A DNA stretch of 35,145 bases from Verrucomicrobiaceae bacterium. Lineage in GTDB: Bacteria > Verrucomicrobiota > Verrucomicrobiia > Verrucomicrobiales > Verrucomicrobiaceae. The notes beneath the pieces are model-generated. The model saw nothing but the letters and a program-made list of their open reading frames with translations. It searched no databases and was not told the DNA's origin. The DNA is taken from positions 1-35,145 of the forward strand of contig CANNQP010000039.1 of NCBI GenBank assembly GCA_947507875.1, in the 5' to 3' direction. A program made the position numbers and the translations under genes. Shown in pieces: positions 8,619-17,326 of the stretch (the stretch's first letter is position 1; the number at the start of each line of letters is the position of its first letter).

Positions 8619-8649
8619 AATAAAAGCCCGGCGGGACGTGCCGCCGGGC
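8619..8649 (-). terminator. Rho-independent terminator of the small basic protein gene
   Basis: A perfect 9-bp GC stem (GCCCGGCGG/CCGCCGGGC, 8626-8634 with 8641-8649) has a 6-nt loop. Read on the minus strand it is followed by TTTTATT. It lies 16 bp after the stop of the small basic protein gene and directly before the GTG start of the pseudouridine synthase. Confidence 0.85.
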
Positions 8650-8664
8650 GTTCGGGGTAAGGGG

Positions 8665-8820
8665 TTACTCGGACTTAGTCTTCGGCAGGCCAGTCGGCAG
8701 ACGGCCTTCGGACCACTGGCCACGGGCTTTCATCAGCTTGATGCGCTCACCGCGTTTCAGGACGCTGCGCTTGGTGCCGACGGAGCCGCCGGAATTCTTG
8801 AGACTGCGATGCTGGGACAT
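8665..8820 (-). CDS. Small basic protein (Verrucomicrobia/Chlamydiae type)
   Basis: The minus strand encodes a 51-residue Lys/Arg-rich protein starting MSQHRSLKNSGGSVGTKRSV and containing LKRGERIKLMKARG. It resembles the short proteins annotated simply as 'small basic protein' in Verrucomicrobia and Chlamydiae, whose compact basic character suggests RNA or ribosome association. The gene ends in a strong terminator and sits immediately upstream of an rRNA pseudouridine synthase, which fits a translation-related role. No Shine-Dalgarno sequence is visible before ATG 8820. The family match rests on recalled sequence and should be treated as probable; the reading frame itself is well supported by the terminator. 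Confidence 0.82.
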   Translation of the reverse strand: MSQHRSLKNSGGSVGTKRSVLKRGERIKLMKARGQWSEGRLPTGLPKTKSE

Positions 8821-8903
8821 GACTGATGGGGGATAGGGTTCGGAAAAAGGGCGCGGAGCATAGACGCCACCCCCAAGAGCGCAAGGGGTTTGTTTGCCTG
8901 CGA

Positions 8904-9974
8904 CTAGCGAACCAGCGGCAGCGTCTTTTTCTCCTGGGCACTCTGAAAGGCCGTGTCTACGATCTGCTGACCGATGCGGCTGATCTCGATCGTGAGCGGG
9001 CCAATCAACGGACTGCCCGTCTCCAGATGATGGATGACATGCTCGATCGGGTTGCGATGGGGAGCCGAAATAGGGTCCACCGGGATCTCCTGCACGGCTG
9101 GCGCTGATCGGGTCTGGAGACGAATCACCGGCTCATAGTCATAACAGGACAGCGTGCCCTCGCTGCCACGAATGACGAAGCCGCACTTCGGTTGGGGCTG
9201 ATGCGTCCAGGGATCGGTAAATGTGCCCCACCGGGTCTCAGAGCGGCTCAAACCATGGGCGTAGCGAATGATGGCGATGGCATGCTCATCCACCTCGAGC
9301 CCTGGGGAACCATGCCAGGCACAGGTCACCTCTTCGGGCACTTTGGCCCCGAGATGCCAGGTGCCGAGCGTCGTGCCGTAGCCCATGTAGTCCAAAAGTG
9401 CACCGCCTCCCTGATCGGCACGATAAAACCAGCTCGCTGCCTTTTCTGCAGCTGTGGGCTCACACTCGATTTTGTCAGCACCGTGGTAGAGCGGGCCTCG
9501 ATTGCCGCCGTAATGCTGAAATTCCAGCGGCTCGCCAATCAGCCCTTCCTGGATGAGCCGATGCGCGGTCTGCTGCCCTGCGTCCCAGACGAGCGGCCAG
9601 TTGATGGCGAGCAGCTTGCCCGTTTTTTTCATGGCAGCGACCATGCGATCCGCCTCCACCAGACTGCCCGCGAAGGGCTTTTCCATCAAAAGGTGCGTGC
9701 CATAGGGAGCGACCTTTTCCACCCACTCACCGTGCTTTGAGGCTGCTGGGCAAAGGATCACCAGATCAGGTTGCGTCTGGCGCAGGCAGGCATCCACATC
9801 GGTGAAGACCTGATCTTCTCGCAGATGGAATTGCGCCGCAGCAGCCGTCATGCGTGAAGGTTGCTCATCGCAAATCGCCACGATCTCAGCGGCGGGGTGC
9901 TCATGGGTCTGCCGCAACAAATCCCCCATGTGGAAGTGGTCAAAATTAATGCCTGCGATGCGCCAACGTTTCAT
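8904..9974 (-). CDS. Gfo/Idh/MocA-family oxidoreductase (cytoplasmic)
   Basis: The 356-residue protein has the N-terminal Rossmann fold followed by the alpha/beta substrate domain typical of glucose-fructose oxidoreductase-like enzymes. The LLMEKPFAGS motif (Glu98-Lys99-Pro100) is the family hallmark. The dinucleotide loop AGINFDHFHMGD departs from the usual GxGxxG, as seen in divergent members. No signal peptide is visible, unlike the second Gfo/Idh protein near 18-19 kb. ATG 9974 is chosen because the 28 extra codons from 10058 are unlike the family. It probably oxidises a sugar or inositol-type alcohol with NAD(P); the substrate is unknown. Confidence 0.88.
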   Translation of the reverse strand: MKRWRIAGINFDHFHMGDLLRQTHEHPAAEIVAICDEQPSRMTAAAAQFHLREDQVFTDVDACLRQTQPDLVILCPAASKHGEWVEKVAPYGTHLLMEKPFAGSLVEADRMVAAMKKTGKLLAINWPLVWDAGQQTAHRLIQEGLIGEPLEFQHYGGNRGPLYHGADKIECEPTAAEKAASWFYRADQGGGALLDYMGYGTTLGTWHLGAKVPEEVTCAWHGSPGLEVDEHAIAIIRYAHGLSRSETRWGTFTDPWTHQPQPKCGFVIRGSEGTLSCYDYEPVIRLQTRSAPAVQEIPVDPISAPHRNPIEHVIHHLETGSPLIGPLTIEISRIGQQIVDTAFQSAQEKKTLPLVR

Positions 9975-10054
9975 GGTGGAAGAGGAGGATCCGAAGTCAG
10001 GATTTTGCCTTGGGGTGTGGACGCTGCAATGCCAGATTCGATAAGCGGCATTAT

Positions 10055-10936
10055 TCATTCTGCGTCAATATCCCAGGCCTTGAGCCACTCGATACGACGC
10101 TTCTTGAACCCCATTTGCATCAGCCGCTGTTCCATATCTGGAAAATGGGCTGCACCGTAAAAAATGCCCAGACGCTTGCGACCTACAGCGATCTGCTTCT
10201 GCAAAATCTGCAATGCGTGCTGGTTGCGTGCACCAATGATCGCTGTGCCATCGCCTGCCTCGATGCCAGCCATGAGCTGCTCGACCCGATCAAATTCCTT
10301 GCCGATCAGTCGCTTCAGGTCAGTGGCACTGTCCTGGCTCATCAGCAGGGTCATGATCAGCGACATGTCTGACGCAGGCTGCTGACCATCCGAGGTCGCC
10401 GCTTTGGCCAAAGCGGCTTTCATCCACAGGTTCAGAAAGGTCTCTTTTTTCTCTTCCTGAGAGGCAAAGAAGCCTTCCATGCTCAAGTCGGCATGAATGA
10501 AGTTAGGTGCCTTGTAATCAATGCACTGCAGTTGGCTATCCAGCTTCAGTAATTGGCGCATTTTCTCCTGCATGACCCCCAACCAGCGGAGTTTGTCGGA
10601 ACCATCTCCTGGCTTCAGCGTCTGCCGCTGCTCCACAGGTCGACCCACCAGTTCATAAAGGACTGCCTCGTAAGTCTTGAACCGCGCATTCAGAGCCTCA
10701 AAATAACGACGGTCAGCGATGTGGACCGCACCGATCAAATCGACCGAGATGCCACGATCGTTGACATACTCGACCACGGCCGTTTGAAGAGAATCTCCCT
10801 CGTCCTTTTCGACAAAACGGATGAAATCTGTCGTGGCCACCGCCGAAACTGCCGCTGCCGCAGGCACGGTTTTGCTCTGCCCATGGAGGGACAGTACACT
10901 CGCAAACGAGCAGATCCAGATCCAGCACTTGATCAT
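10055..10936 (-). CDS. TraB/TIKI-like (GumN-related) exported protein
   Basis: The 293-residue protein has a short hydrophobic N-terminus compatible with a signal peptide and two conserved blocks of the TraB/TIKI/GumN superfamily: GAVHIADRRYFEAL with His72, followed by AVLYELV with Glu95, and a C-terminal GIFYGAAHFPDMEQRL. Eukaryotic TIKI members are metal-dependent proteases that use such GxxH and Glu motifs; bacterial members are mostly uncharacterised. The start codon lies 3 bp after the stop of the dienelactone-hydrolase gene, so the two form an operon. Proteolytic activity is an inference. Confidence 0.75.
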   Translation of the reverse strand: MIKCWIWICSFASVLSLHGQSKTVPAAAAVSAVATTDFIRFVEKDEGDSLQTAVVEYVNDRGISVDLIGAVHIADRRYFEALNARFKTYEAVLYELVGRPVEQRQTLKPGDGSDKLRWLGVMQEKMRQLLKLDSQLQCIDYKAPNFIHADLSMEGFFASQEEKKETFLNLWMKAALAKAATSDGQQPASDMSLIMTLLMSQDSATDLKRLIGKEFDRVEQLMAGIEAGDGTAIIGARNQHALQILQKQIAVGRKRLGIFYGAAHFPDMEQRLMQMGFKKRRIEWLKAWDIDAE

Positions 10937-10939
10937 GGC

Positions 10940-11713
10940 TTATGGGGCGAAGATTTTCGCGAAAAACTTCTGCATCTCTTCCCAAGAGGCTTTGTTAGCA
11001 GCCTCGTTGTAGGCGGCACCTTTGCTATTGTCATGACCTGCGGCTTTTTGGGTAAACGCGTGAACCGCGCCAGGGTAGGACACCCGTTGGTAATCGACCC
11101 CTGCCTCCTTCATCTCTTTTTCAAAAGCAGCCATGTCCGCTGCCGGCACAAAGGGATCATCCGCCCCATGCAAAGCCAGGAGTTTGCCCTTGATGTTCCT
11201 GCCATCGGCCGGGCTGGGGCTATCCAGGCCACCGTGGAAGCTGACCACCCCTTTGACCGCAGCGCCACTGCGACCGAGTTCAATCGCGGCGGTTCCCCCA
11301 AAGCAATAGCCGATGCAGGCCACACGGGACACATCGGTGCGCGCATCTTGCAGAAGCTGCTGCAGGCCAAACGTCACACGCTCACGAAGCAGAGTGCGGT
11401 TCTTTTTGTACTTTCCTGCTTCCACTCCTGAGGCTGGGGGCTGCGGACGGATACCTTTGCCGTAAACATCCACACAAAAGACATTGTAGCCTAGCTCTGC
11501 GAGCATTCGGGCGCGCATCTTTTCATGGTCACTGACGCCAGTCCATTGGTGAACAATCAGCACGCCGGGACGCCTACCTGGCTGCTTCTCATCGTAAGCG
11601 GCCCATCCTTCGAACTCGATGCCGCCCGCTTTATAGCTCACAGGTTTTTCGACGAGATCTGCCATCAAGGGAATGGAAAACGCACTCAGCAGTGCGACGA
11701 AAAAGCGTTTCAT
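10940..11713 (-). CDS. Exported dienelactone hydrolase-family protein
   Basis: This 257-residue alpha/beta hydrolase has a likely signal peptide (MKRFFVALLSAFSIPLMA). The catalytic Cys137 is in the nucleophile elbow GYCFGG, with Asp in HGADDPF (about 185) and His218 in GAVHAF, giving the Cys-His-Asp triad of dienelactone hydrolases. VLIVHQWTGVSDHEK and VFCVDVYGKGIRP are typical of the larger DLH-like subfamily. The physiological ester or lactone is unknown, and presence in the periplasm is inferred from the signal. It is the first gene of a two-gene operon with the TraB/TIKI-like protein. Confidence 0.9.
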   Translation of the reverse strand: MKRFFVALLSAFSIPLMADLVEKPVSYKAGGIEFEGWAAYDEKQPGRRPGVLIVHQWTGVSDHEKMRARMLAELGYNVFCVDVYGKGIRPQPPASGVEAGKYKKNRTLLRERVTFGLQQLLQDARTDVSRVACIGYCFGGTAAIELGRSGAAVKGVVSFHGGLDSPSPADGRNIKGKLLALHGADDPFVPAADMAAFEKEMKEAGVDYQRVSYPGAVHAFTQKAAGHDNSKGAAYNEAANKASWEEMQKFFAKIFAP

Positions 11714-11810
11714 AAAGGAGTTACCCTCAACGTAGGCCGTGATGCAAAAGCTGCAAGCGGTGGGCCGTCACTGCCCAAGCGAGAAACTCGAAAGCGTTGA
11801 TGGTTACCTT

Positions 11811-12566
11811 TCATTCCGCCTCGTGAGTGCCACAGACCGAACAATCAGCGCGCTGCGGAAGTCTGACCCGACGAAAGTGCATGGAGGAGAGATCCATGCA
11901 AAGCAGTTCCCCCGACAAAAGCTGCCCGATGCCCGTGATCCATTTGATAACCTCCATGGCTCCCACGCAGGCAGCGGTGCCAGACACGGCACCAAAGACG
12001 GGAAACTGCCGCTTCCAAGTCGGCGGAGGCTGCGGGACATAGCAGGCTAGGCAGCCGGCCCGGCCAGGAAGGAAGGTCGTGACGGTGGCCTCCAGGCCAT
12101 GCATGGCACATTCCACCATCGGTTTGCCCGCTCGCCTAGCCGCCGCGTTCATCGCCAGACGCTCCTGAAACAGAGGTGCGGCATCGACCACGATGTCCGC
12201 CCCAGCCACCAGCGAGTCCACGTTGACCTCTGAAACGTTTTCAGGCACCGCGATGAGCTCACAATCGGGATTCAAATCGCCGAGACGACGTGTGATCGAT
12301 TCCATGCGGAGCTGGCCAACGTGATCGCGAGTTTGCAAAAGCTGCCGATTCAGGTCGGAAGGTTTGAGCGCCCCCCCGTGCGCGAGGATGAGGCGTCCTA
12401 CACCAGCGGCGGCCAGCTCGAGAGCCACCAAGCCGCCAAGTCCTCCCACGCGCGAGATCAATACCGATGCTCCTTTGAGCTTCTGCTGCCCTTCCTCTCC
12501 CACGCCAGGCACCCACATCTGCCATTGGTAAAGGGCGCGGTCAGTTTCGGTGAGTTCGGGCAACAT
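11811..12566 (-). CDS. HesA/MoeB/ThiF-family (E1-like) adenylyltransferase
   Basis: The 251-residue protein has the E1-like core: nucleotide-binding RVGGLGG at 39-45, SDLNRQLL at 70-77, a VVDAAPLFQERLAMN segment, VECAMHGLEA, and two Cys pairs (Cys172/175 and Cys242/245) that should bind zinc. The first Gly of the usual GxGGLG is Arg39, a variant I associate with the HesA-like branch. Relatives activate the C-terminus of a ubiquitin-like sulfur carrier (ThiS or MoaD), but no such carrier is encoded nearby. ATG 12566 is preferred to a longer frame from 12614 that would overlap the divergent gene's upstream region. Confidence 0.85.
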   Translation of the reverse strand: MLPELTETDRALYQWQMWVPGVGEEGQQKLKGASVLISRVGGLGGLVALELAAAGVGRLILAHGGALKPSDLNRQLLQTRDHVGQLRMESITRRLGDLNPDCELIAVPENVSEVNVDSLVAGADIVVDAAPLFQERLAMNAAARRAGKPMVECAMHGLEATVTTFLPGRAGCLACYVPQPPPTWKRQFPVFGAVSGTAACVGAMEVIKWITGIGQLLSGELLCMDLSSMHFRRVRLPQRADCSVCGTHEAE

Positions 12567-12656
12567 GCGTGGGCATGAACGGCAGAAAAAGGGCGTATGT
12601 TTCGCCGCCCTCAAACCGGTTGCCTAGCCCCTAAATCGACGCTTTCATGGCCTACC

Positions 12657-13481
12657 ATGAAACGCTTCCCCCTCCATTTGCTGACGGTGCTCGCCATGAC
12701 GTCTGGCCTCGTTTCCGTTCATCCAGTGCGAGCACAGGCTGCAACCCCAGGAGTTCAGGAGTTCGATCCACGCGCTTTTCCTGGTCAGGTTGTCGATGAC
12801 GTCGTCGTTCCCGTGCCGAGTGAGGTCTTCAGCGTTTTGGATAAATTGGGTGAGCCGAACTGGCAGCAGGAAATTCGGAATGTTGAACTGCCCAAAACCG
12901 TGGACCGCACCAAGCTCGCCCTGCAGTTTGGCATGATCGTAGCCGAAGGCTTTGTTGCCGTTCAGGCAGAAGATAAGGAGTCTGTGAAAGAGATCGGTAA
13001 GGATGTCATCGACCTCGCCACTGCCCTGGGTTTGATCAAGTCCGTGCGACCCCACGCTCAGGCAATCTTGGACGCCGCTGATAAAAAAGATTGGTCGTCC
13101 ATTCGACGTGAATTTGACCTGACGCAAAAAACCGTGCGCGACACCATGGAGCAGATGAAAGACGCGGATCTTTCCCAGTGCGTGAGCATGGGAGGGTGGC
13201 TGCGGGGCACATCCAGCGTCACCTCCGTGGTAGTAAAAAACTTTTCTGCCGACAGCGCTGAGCTTCTGAATCAGCCGATGCTTGTGGAGCACTTCATCAA
13301 CAGCATCGACAAAATGGGCACTCGTGTCAGGGAACACGCCATGGTCAGCGACATCGCCCGCGGATTAAAAGACATCATGGCCGAAATGGAGGGCGCAGTG
13401 GATGGCTTCACCAAAGATTCCGTGCGGGACATCGGCAAAGTCTGTGATACCCTGCTCAAAGGCATCCAGGCAGCGAAGTGA
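12657..13481 (+). CDS. Exported protein of unknown function
   Basis: The 274-residue protein begins with a clear signal peptide (MKRFPLHLLTVLAMTSGL...VRAQA). The mature part is mostly predicted helix, with repeated charged stretches (DKESVKEIGKDVIDLATALG, SIRREFDLTQKTVRDTMEQ) and one Cys in LSQCVSMGGWLRG. No family is recognised. ATG 12657 is chosen so that the signal peptide is at the N-terminus; the frame is open back to 12597. The gene is divergent from the HesA-like gene and is followed 39 bp later by another small exported protein, probably in one transcript. Confidence 0.75.
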   Translation: MKRFPLHLLTVLAMTSGLVSVHPVRAQAATPGVQEFDPRAFPGQVVDDVVVPVPSEVFSVLDKLGEPNWQQEIRNVELPKTVDRTKLALQFGMIVAEGFVAVQAEDKESVKEIGKDVIDLATALGLIKSVRPHAQAILDAADKKDWSSIRREFDLTQKTVRDTMEQMKDADLSQCVSMGGWLRGTSSVTSVVVKNFSADSAELLNQPMLVEHFINSIDKMGTRVREHAMVSDIARGLKDIMAEMEGAVDGFTKDSVRDIGKVCDTLLKGIQAAK

Positions 13482-13520
13482 GCGCCTCTGCGTCCGGCAA
13501 ATTCAACCCGATATCCTGCC

Positions 13521-13958
13521 ATGCGACTTTTTTCCAGCCTGCGCCCTGTCATCTATGCTTTGATCGCCCTACTGGCGATGCCAGCGTTTGCGACTGTGGA
13601 TGATGCTCACAGCTTTGCCATGGAAGGTGCCATGCCTTTTGTTGAACAGGGGTTCATCGTTCGAGAAGAATACTGGAATGGCGAGGTCGCCAGTGGCCAG
13701 GGGCTGATGATCAAACATCAAATGTTCAAGGGCAACGAGTATGCCTTCTGGCTGGGCACCGCGAACGAAGGCGTGGCATTTGACCTGAAAGTCTATGATG
13801 AAAAAGGCAAAGAAATCACCATCGCTGCCAAAAGCGACAAGATGTTTGCTTCCGCGCGAGTGAACCCCCCCCGCACAGCCACCTACACCATCGTCTTCTC
13901 CCTAACCTCGAAGAAGGAAAAAGGACTCTACTGGGCGCTAGCCTACGGCTATCGTTGA
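13521..13958 (+). CDS. Small exported protein of unknown function
   Basis: The 145-residue protein has a signal peptide (LRPVIYALIALLAMPAFA). The mature domain is probably beta-rich, with alternating hydrophobic strands such as EYAFWLGTANEGVAFDLKVY and TATYTIVFSLTSKK. This is reminiscent of small beta-sandwich carbohydrate- or ligand-binding domains, but no family match is claimed. It follows the preceding exported protein by 39 bp and may function with it in the periplasm or at the cell surface. Confidence 0.72.
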   Translation: MRLFSSLRPVIYALIALLAMPAFATVDDAHSFAMEGAMPFVEQGFIVREEYWNGEVASGQGLMIKHQMFKGNEYAFWLGTANEGVAFDLKVYDEKGKEITIAAKSDKMFASARVNPPRTATYTIVFSLTSKKEKGLYWALAYGYR

Positions 13959-14038
13959 TCCTTTCCGATCGAGACCATGAATCACCCGATTGGATCGGCC
14001 TCTTTGCTGAGGTCTGACTGAATTCTTTGCCAAAGTCC

Positions 14039-15028
14039 ATGATCGAGACGCTCACTTATGAAACCCCGCAATTCCTGCAAAAGCTACTTGGCCATGACTT
14101 AGCCGGGCTGCGTGTCATCGCGGAACTCTGTGGGGCCCAAATCACCTCCCGTGAGAGTTGGGTGCGTATCGAAGGCCCTGAACCCTCTGTAGCTGCCGCG
14201 CGCGAAGTTTTCACCCAACTTGAAAAAGTGCGCCGCAACGGCGGTGAAATCACAGCGGCCATGATTCGGCTCGTCGCCGAAAGCGTGATTGCAGAAGTGG
14301 GGGATGAACCCGCGGGCAGGATTCATGCCTTGAAGCTGACGACTTCTTCCAAAAAGCCGCCCGTACTGGCCAAGACACGGGGTCAGATCGGCTATGTGCA
14401 GGCAATGAAGGATCACGAAGTCGTCTTCGGCATCGGCCCGGCTGGCACTGGCAAAACCTACCTCGCCATGGCCCAGGGCTTGCACCTGCTGCGAGAAAAA
14501 CAAGTCCAACGCCTAGTGCTCACGCGTCCAGCCGTGGAAGCAGGGGAAGCCCTTGGCTTTTTGCCAGGGGACCTCAAGGAGAAAATCTTCCCCTACCTGC
14601 GCCCGCTCTATGATGCACTGTATGAAATGCTCGATCCCGATGAAGCCGAGCGCATGATCGAGCGCGGTGCAGTCGAGATCGCGCCGCTCGCCTACATGCG
14701 GGGACGCACGTTGAAGAATGCCTTCATCATCCTGGATGAAGCCCAAAACACCACGACGGAGCAGATGCTGATGTTTCTGACCCGACTAGGGGAAGGTGCG
14801 CGCTGTGTAATCACGGGCGACCCCTCCCAGGTGGATCTACGCCGCCATGTGAAGTCAGGACTGCGGGAGGCCGTGGAAGTGCTGCAAGACGTCCCAAGCG
14901 TGCGTTTTGTAAACTTCCTGAGCAAGGATGTGGTGCGTTTAGCCGTCGTTCAACGCATCATTGAAGCCTACGACCGCCACCGCGCAGCTGCTGAAAAAGC
15001 AAAAGCGCTTGGAAAGGCCACCCCTTGA
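14039..15028 (+). CDS. PhoH-family ATPase
   Basis: This 329-residue protein of the PhoH/YbeZ type has an N-terminal KH-like RNA-binding region (about 1-100) and a C-terminal P-loop ATPase with Walker A GPAGTGKT at 133-140, LTRPAVEAGEALGFLPGDL at 161-179, Walker B ILDEAQNTT at 231-239 and the sensor ITGDPSQVDL. YbeZ-type proteins work with the YbeY endoribonuclease in rRNA maturation, but ybeY does not follow here. ATG 14039 is preferred to TTG 14027. The next gene on the same strand begins 81 bp downstream. The symbol is left blank because phoH names several paralogous types. Confidence 0.93.
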   Translation: MIETLTYETPQFLQKLLGHDLAGLRVIAELCGAQITSRESWVRIEGPEPSVAAAREVFTQLEKVRRNGGEITAAMIRLVAESVIAEVGDEPAGRIHALKLTTSSKKPPVLAKTRGQIGYVQAMKDHEVVFGIGPAGTGKTYLAMAQGLHLLREKQVQRLVLTRPAVEAGEALGFLPGDLKEKIFPYLRPLYDALYEMLDPDEAERMIERGAVEIAPLAYMRGRTLKNAFIILDEAQNTTTEQMLMFLTRLGEGARCVITGDPSQVDLRRHVKSGLREAVEVLQDVPSVRFVNFLSKDVVRLAVVQRIIEAYDRHRAAAEKAKALGKATP

Positions 15029-15109
15029 CGGGCTTTGGCGGCTGTCTTCCTACGAGAATGGATTTAGTGTTTGCCCAAAGCGCCGGCCTCCCTTTCACTG
15101 GAGGCCCGC

Positions 15110-16021
15110 ATGAAGACCACGCCAGTTCAAGCTCCCTCCGACCTACGCAGCTCCGTCATCGCTGTTCCGCCACTTTGCAGGAACGCTGATCTCAGCCTGA
15201 GCCGTGAAGCGAACCAAAAGCTGGTCAATCACCTCTACGCAGGTGGCATCCGCACCCTGCTCTACGGAGGCAATGCGAACCTCTACCACATCGCCGTGTC
15301 TGAGTATGCACAACTGCTGCAAATGCTGCGGGAGATCTCCCCCGCTGACTTGTGGATGGTCCCCAGCGTCGGTCCCATGTACGGCACGGCAATGGATCAG
15401 GCGGCGATCTTGCGCGACCACGAGTTCCCGACCGCGATGCTCTTGCCGACGCTATTTCCTTCAAAGCCCGAAGGTGTGGCCACCGCGATCCGTCACTTTG
15501 TCGAAAAATCAGGCATCAAGGCCGTTCTTTACATCAAAGACGAAGCCTACATCACCCCTGAATTGGCGGCCGCTTTAGTCAAAGATGGACTGATCTCATG
15601 GATCAAATATGCAGTGGTGAAAGATGACCCCGCCCAGGATCCCTACCTGAGTAAACTGACCGCACAGGTCAGCACCGACCTCATCGTCTCGGGCATCGGT
15701 GAGCAGCCCGCCATCGTGCATCTGCGCGACTTCGGCATCACAGGCTTCACCGCTGGATGCGTGTGCATCCGCCCCGACCTTAGCACTGCCATGCTCGCTG
15801 CGATCCAAGCTGGAGACATCGTCAAAGCTGAAGAAATCCGTGCCGCTTTCCGCCCGCTCGAAGATTTGCGCAACGCTCACAGCCCGATTCTTGTGCTGCA
15901 CCACGCCGTCGCGCTGGCAGGCATCGCCCAAACAGGCCCCGTGTTACCCCTGCTCACAGAGCTTCCCTCTCATTTGCTGCCCGCGATCGAAAAAGCCGCG
16001 AAAGAGTTGCTTGCCCTCTGA
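15110..16021 (+). CDS. DapA/NAL-family class I aldolase-lyase
   Basis: The 303-residue protein resembles dihydrodipicolinate synthase and N-acetylneuraminate lyase TIM barrels. GGIRTLLYGGNANLYHI stands in place of the usual GTTGE loop, with Tyr141 in AVLYIKD and the probable Schiff-base Lys166 in WIKYAVV. The altered GGNA loop and missing GTTGE make a true DapA role doubtful. A 2-keto-3-deoxy sugar acid or related aldolase is more likely. The start at 15110 is supported by a good GGAGG at 15100-15104, one of the few clear ribosome-binding sites in the window. The longer frame from 15071 has no such support. Confidence 0.82.
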   Translation: MKTTPVQAPSDLRSSVIAVPPLCRNADLSLSREANQKLVNHLYAGGIRTLLYGGNANLYHIAVSEYAQLLQMLREISPADLWMVPSVGPMYGTAMDQAAILRDHEFPTAMLLPTLFPSKPEGVATAIRHFVEKSGIKAVLYIKDEAYITPELAAALVKDGLISWIKYAVVKDDPAQDPYLSKLTAQVSTDLIVSGIGEQPAIVHLRDFGITGFTAGCVCIRPDLSTAMLAAIQAGDIVKAEEIRAAFRPLEDLRNAHSPILVLHHAVALAGIAQTGPVLPLLTELPSHLLPAIEKAAKELLAL

Positions 16022-16065
16022 GCCGTTCATTCACCCTTCGCCCCATTTGTCCACCTCTCCCGAAC

Positions 16066-17196
16066 ATGGACCTCACGTTTGTCTTCCCCTGCCTGAACGA
16101 GTGCCGCACCATCGCCCTCTGCATCGAGGCGGTGCAGCGGTCCTTGGGTGCTGATCCGAACCTCCACTACGAAATTGTCGTCGCGGACAATGGAAGTCAT
16201 GACGGTTCCCAAGAAATCGCCACCCGACACGGCGCGCGCGTCGTCCCTGTGCCTCAGCGTGGCTACGGAGCCGCGCTGCGCGGAGGGATCGCGGCAGCAC
16301 AGGGCCGCTACGTGATGTTCGCTGATGCAGATGGCACCTACTGCTACGAGCACGCGCTGGAGCTCTACCGCACCACCTCAGCGGCCGATGCAGACATGGG
16401 CATCGCCTCACGCATGAAGGGCAAGATCGAAGCCGGGGCCATGCCTCCCCTGCACCGTCACCTGGGGACCCCCGTGCTGACGACGCTGATCAATCTCCTC
16501 TTCAAAGGTCGCCTCAGCGATTGCAATTCAGGCTTTCGCTGCCTGAAAAAGACCGCCTATGACACCTGGGGCATTCGGGCCAGCGGCATGGAGTTCGCCT
16601 CAGAGTTGCTCATCAAAGCCCTCAAGCACTCCGCGAGCACCGTAGAAATTCCCTCTGGCCTGCGCCCACCGCCAGTCGAAAGAACCCCCCACCTCCGAAC
16701 ATGGCGGGATGGCATGAGGCACCTGCTCTTCATCCTGTCCGAACGACCACGGTTGTTTGAGCTAGCCGGGCTGGCGACCATCGTCTTCACGAGTCTTTTG
16801 CAGGCCATCGCGGCTTGTACCGGCCCTGTGAAGGTTGGCTCCCTGAACATCTTCGATGTTCACAGCCAGGTGCTGCTCATGTTAGCAGGGCTCGTCGGCA
16901 CCCAGGTTTACATGCTCTCGGCCGTGATGTTTTTGCAAAAAAGCGAATCGCCCCGTGGCATCACGCGCAAGCTGATCGAAATGGATGAAGGCGTGCTCTT
17001 TTTCCAGTTGGTCACGCTCATGGGAGCTATCTGCCTCGTGATTGGCTGGATCGTCCTCCAATGGGCTCGATCCAATTTTGCTGGCTTAGACATCGCAAAC
17101 ACCCTGATCGTCTGGATGCATTTCCTGGCGGTGCCCGCGATGATTGCCTTTGGCATGTTGGGCGTCCACATCTTGCGCAAAGGCAAGATGGGCTGA
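16066..17196 (+). CDS. Membrane-anchored family 2 glycosyltransferase
   Basis: Residues 1-230 form a GT-A catalytic domain: FVFPCLNECRTIALCI, VVADNGSHDGS, QRGYGAALRGGI and the metal/nucleotide-sugar DxD in FADADGTY (Asp87/Asp89). DCNSGFRCLKK is a signature of dolichyl-phosphate-mannose-synthase-like enzymes. Four hydrophobic segments follow at the C-terminus (FELAGLATIVFTSLLQAI, VLLMLAGLVGTQVYMLSAVM, FFQLVTLMGAICLVIGWIVL, WMHFLAVPAMIAFGMLGVHI), anchoring it in the inner membrane. It probably transfers a sugar to a polyprenyl-phosphate carrier for envelope polysaccharide; donor and acceptor are unknown. Confidence 0.9.
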   Translation: MDLTFVFPCLNECRTIALCIEAVQRSLGADPNLHYEIVVADNGSHDGSQEIATRHGARVVPVPQRGYGAALRGGIAAAQGRYVMFADADGTYCYEHALELYRTTSAADADMGIASRMKGKIEAGAMPPLHRHLGTPVLTTLINLLFKGRLSDCNSGFRCLKKTAYDTWGIRASGMEFASELLIKALKHSASTVEIPSGLRPPPVERTPHLRTWRDGMRHLLFILSERPRLFELAGLATIVFTSLLQAIAACTGPVKVGSLNIFDVHSQVLLMLAGLVGTQVYMLSAVMFLQKSESPRGITRKLIEMDEGVLFFQLVTLMGAICLVIGWIVLQWARSNFAGLDIANTLIVWMHFLAVPAMIAFGMLGVHILRKGKMG

Positions 17197-17326
17197 GCGA
17201 AAAACCCATCTTTTCATCGCCCCCCCTGAGGTCGGCTGAGCAAAGAACCAGCCCATCGCGGCAAAATCCGCGCAAACCAAGCCTTGCGGTTTCGTGGGGC
17301 TATCCCTAGCTTGCCGTCCCACCCTC

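Noticed and set aside
15110..16021. Housekeeping DapA
   Set aside because: The GTTGE substrate loop is replaced by GGNA and no lysine-pathway gene is adjacent, so only the family is assigned.
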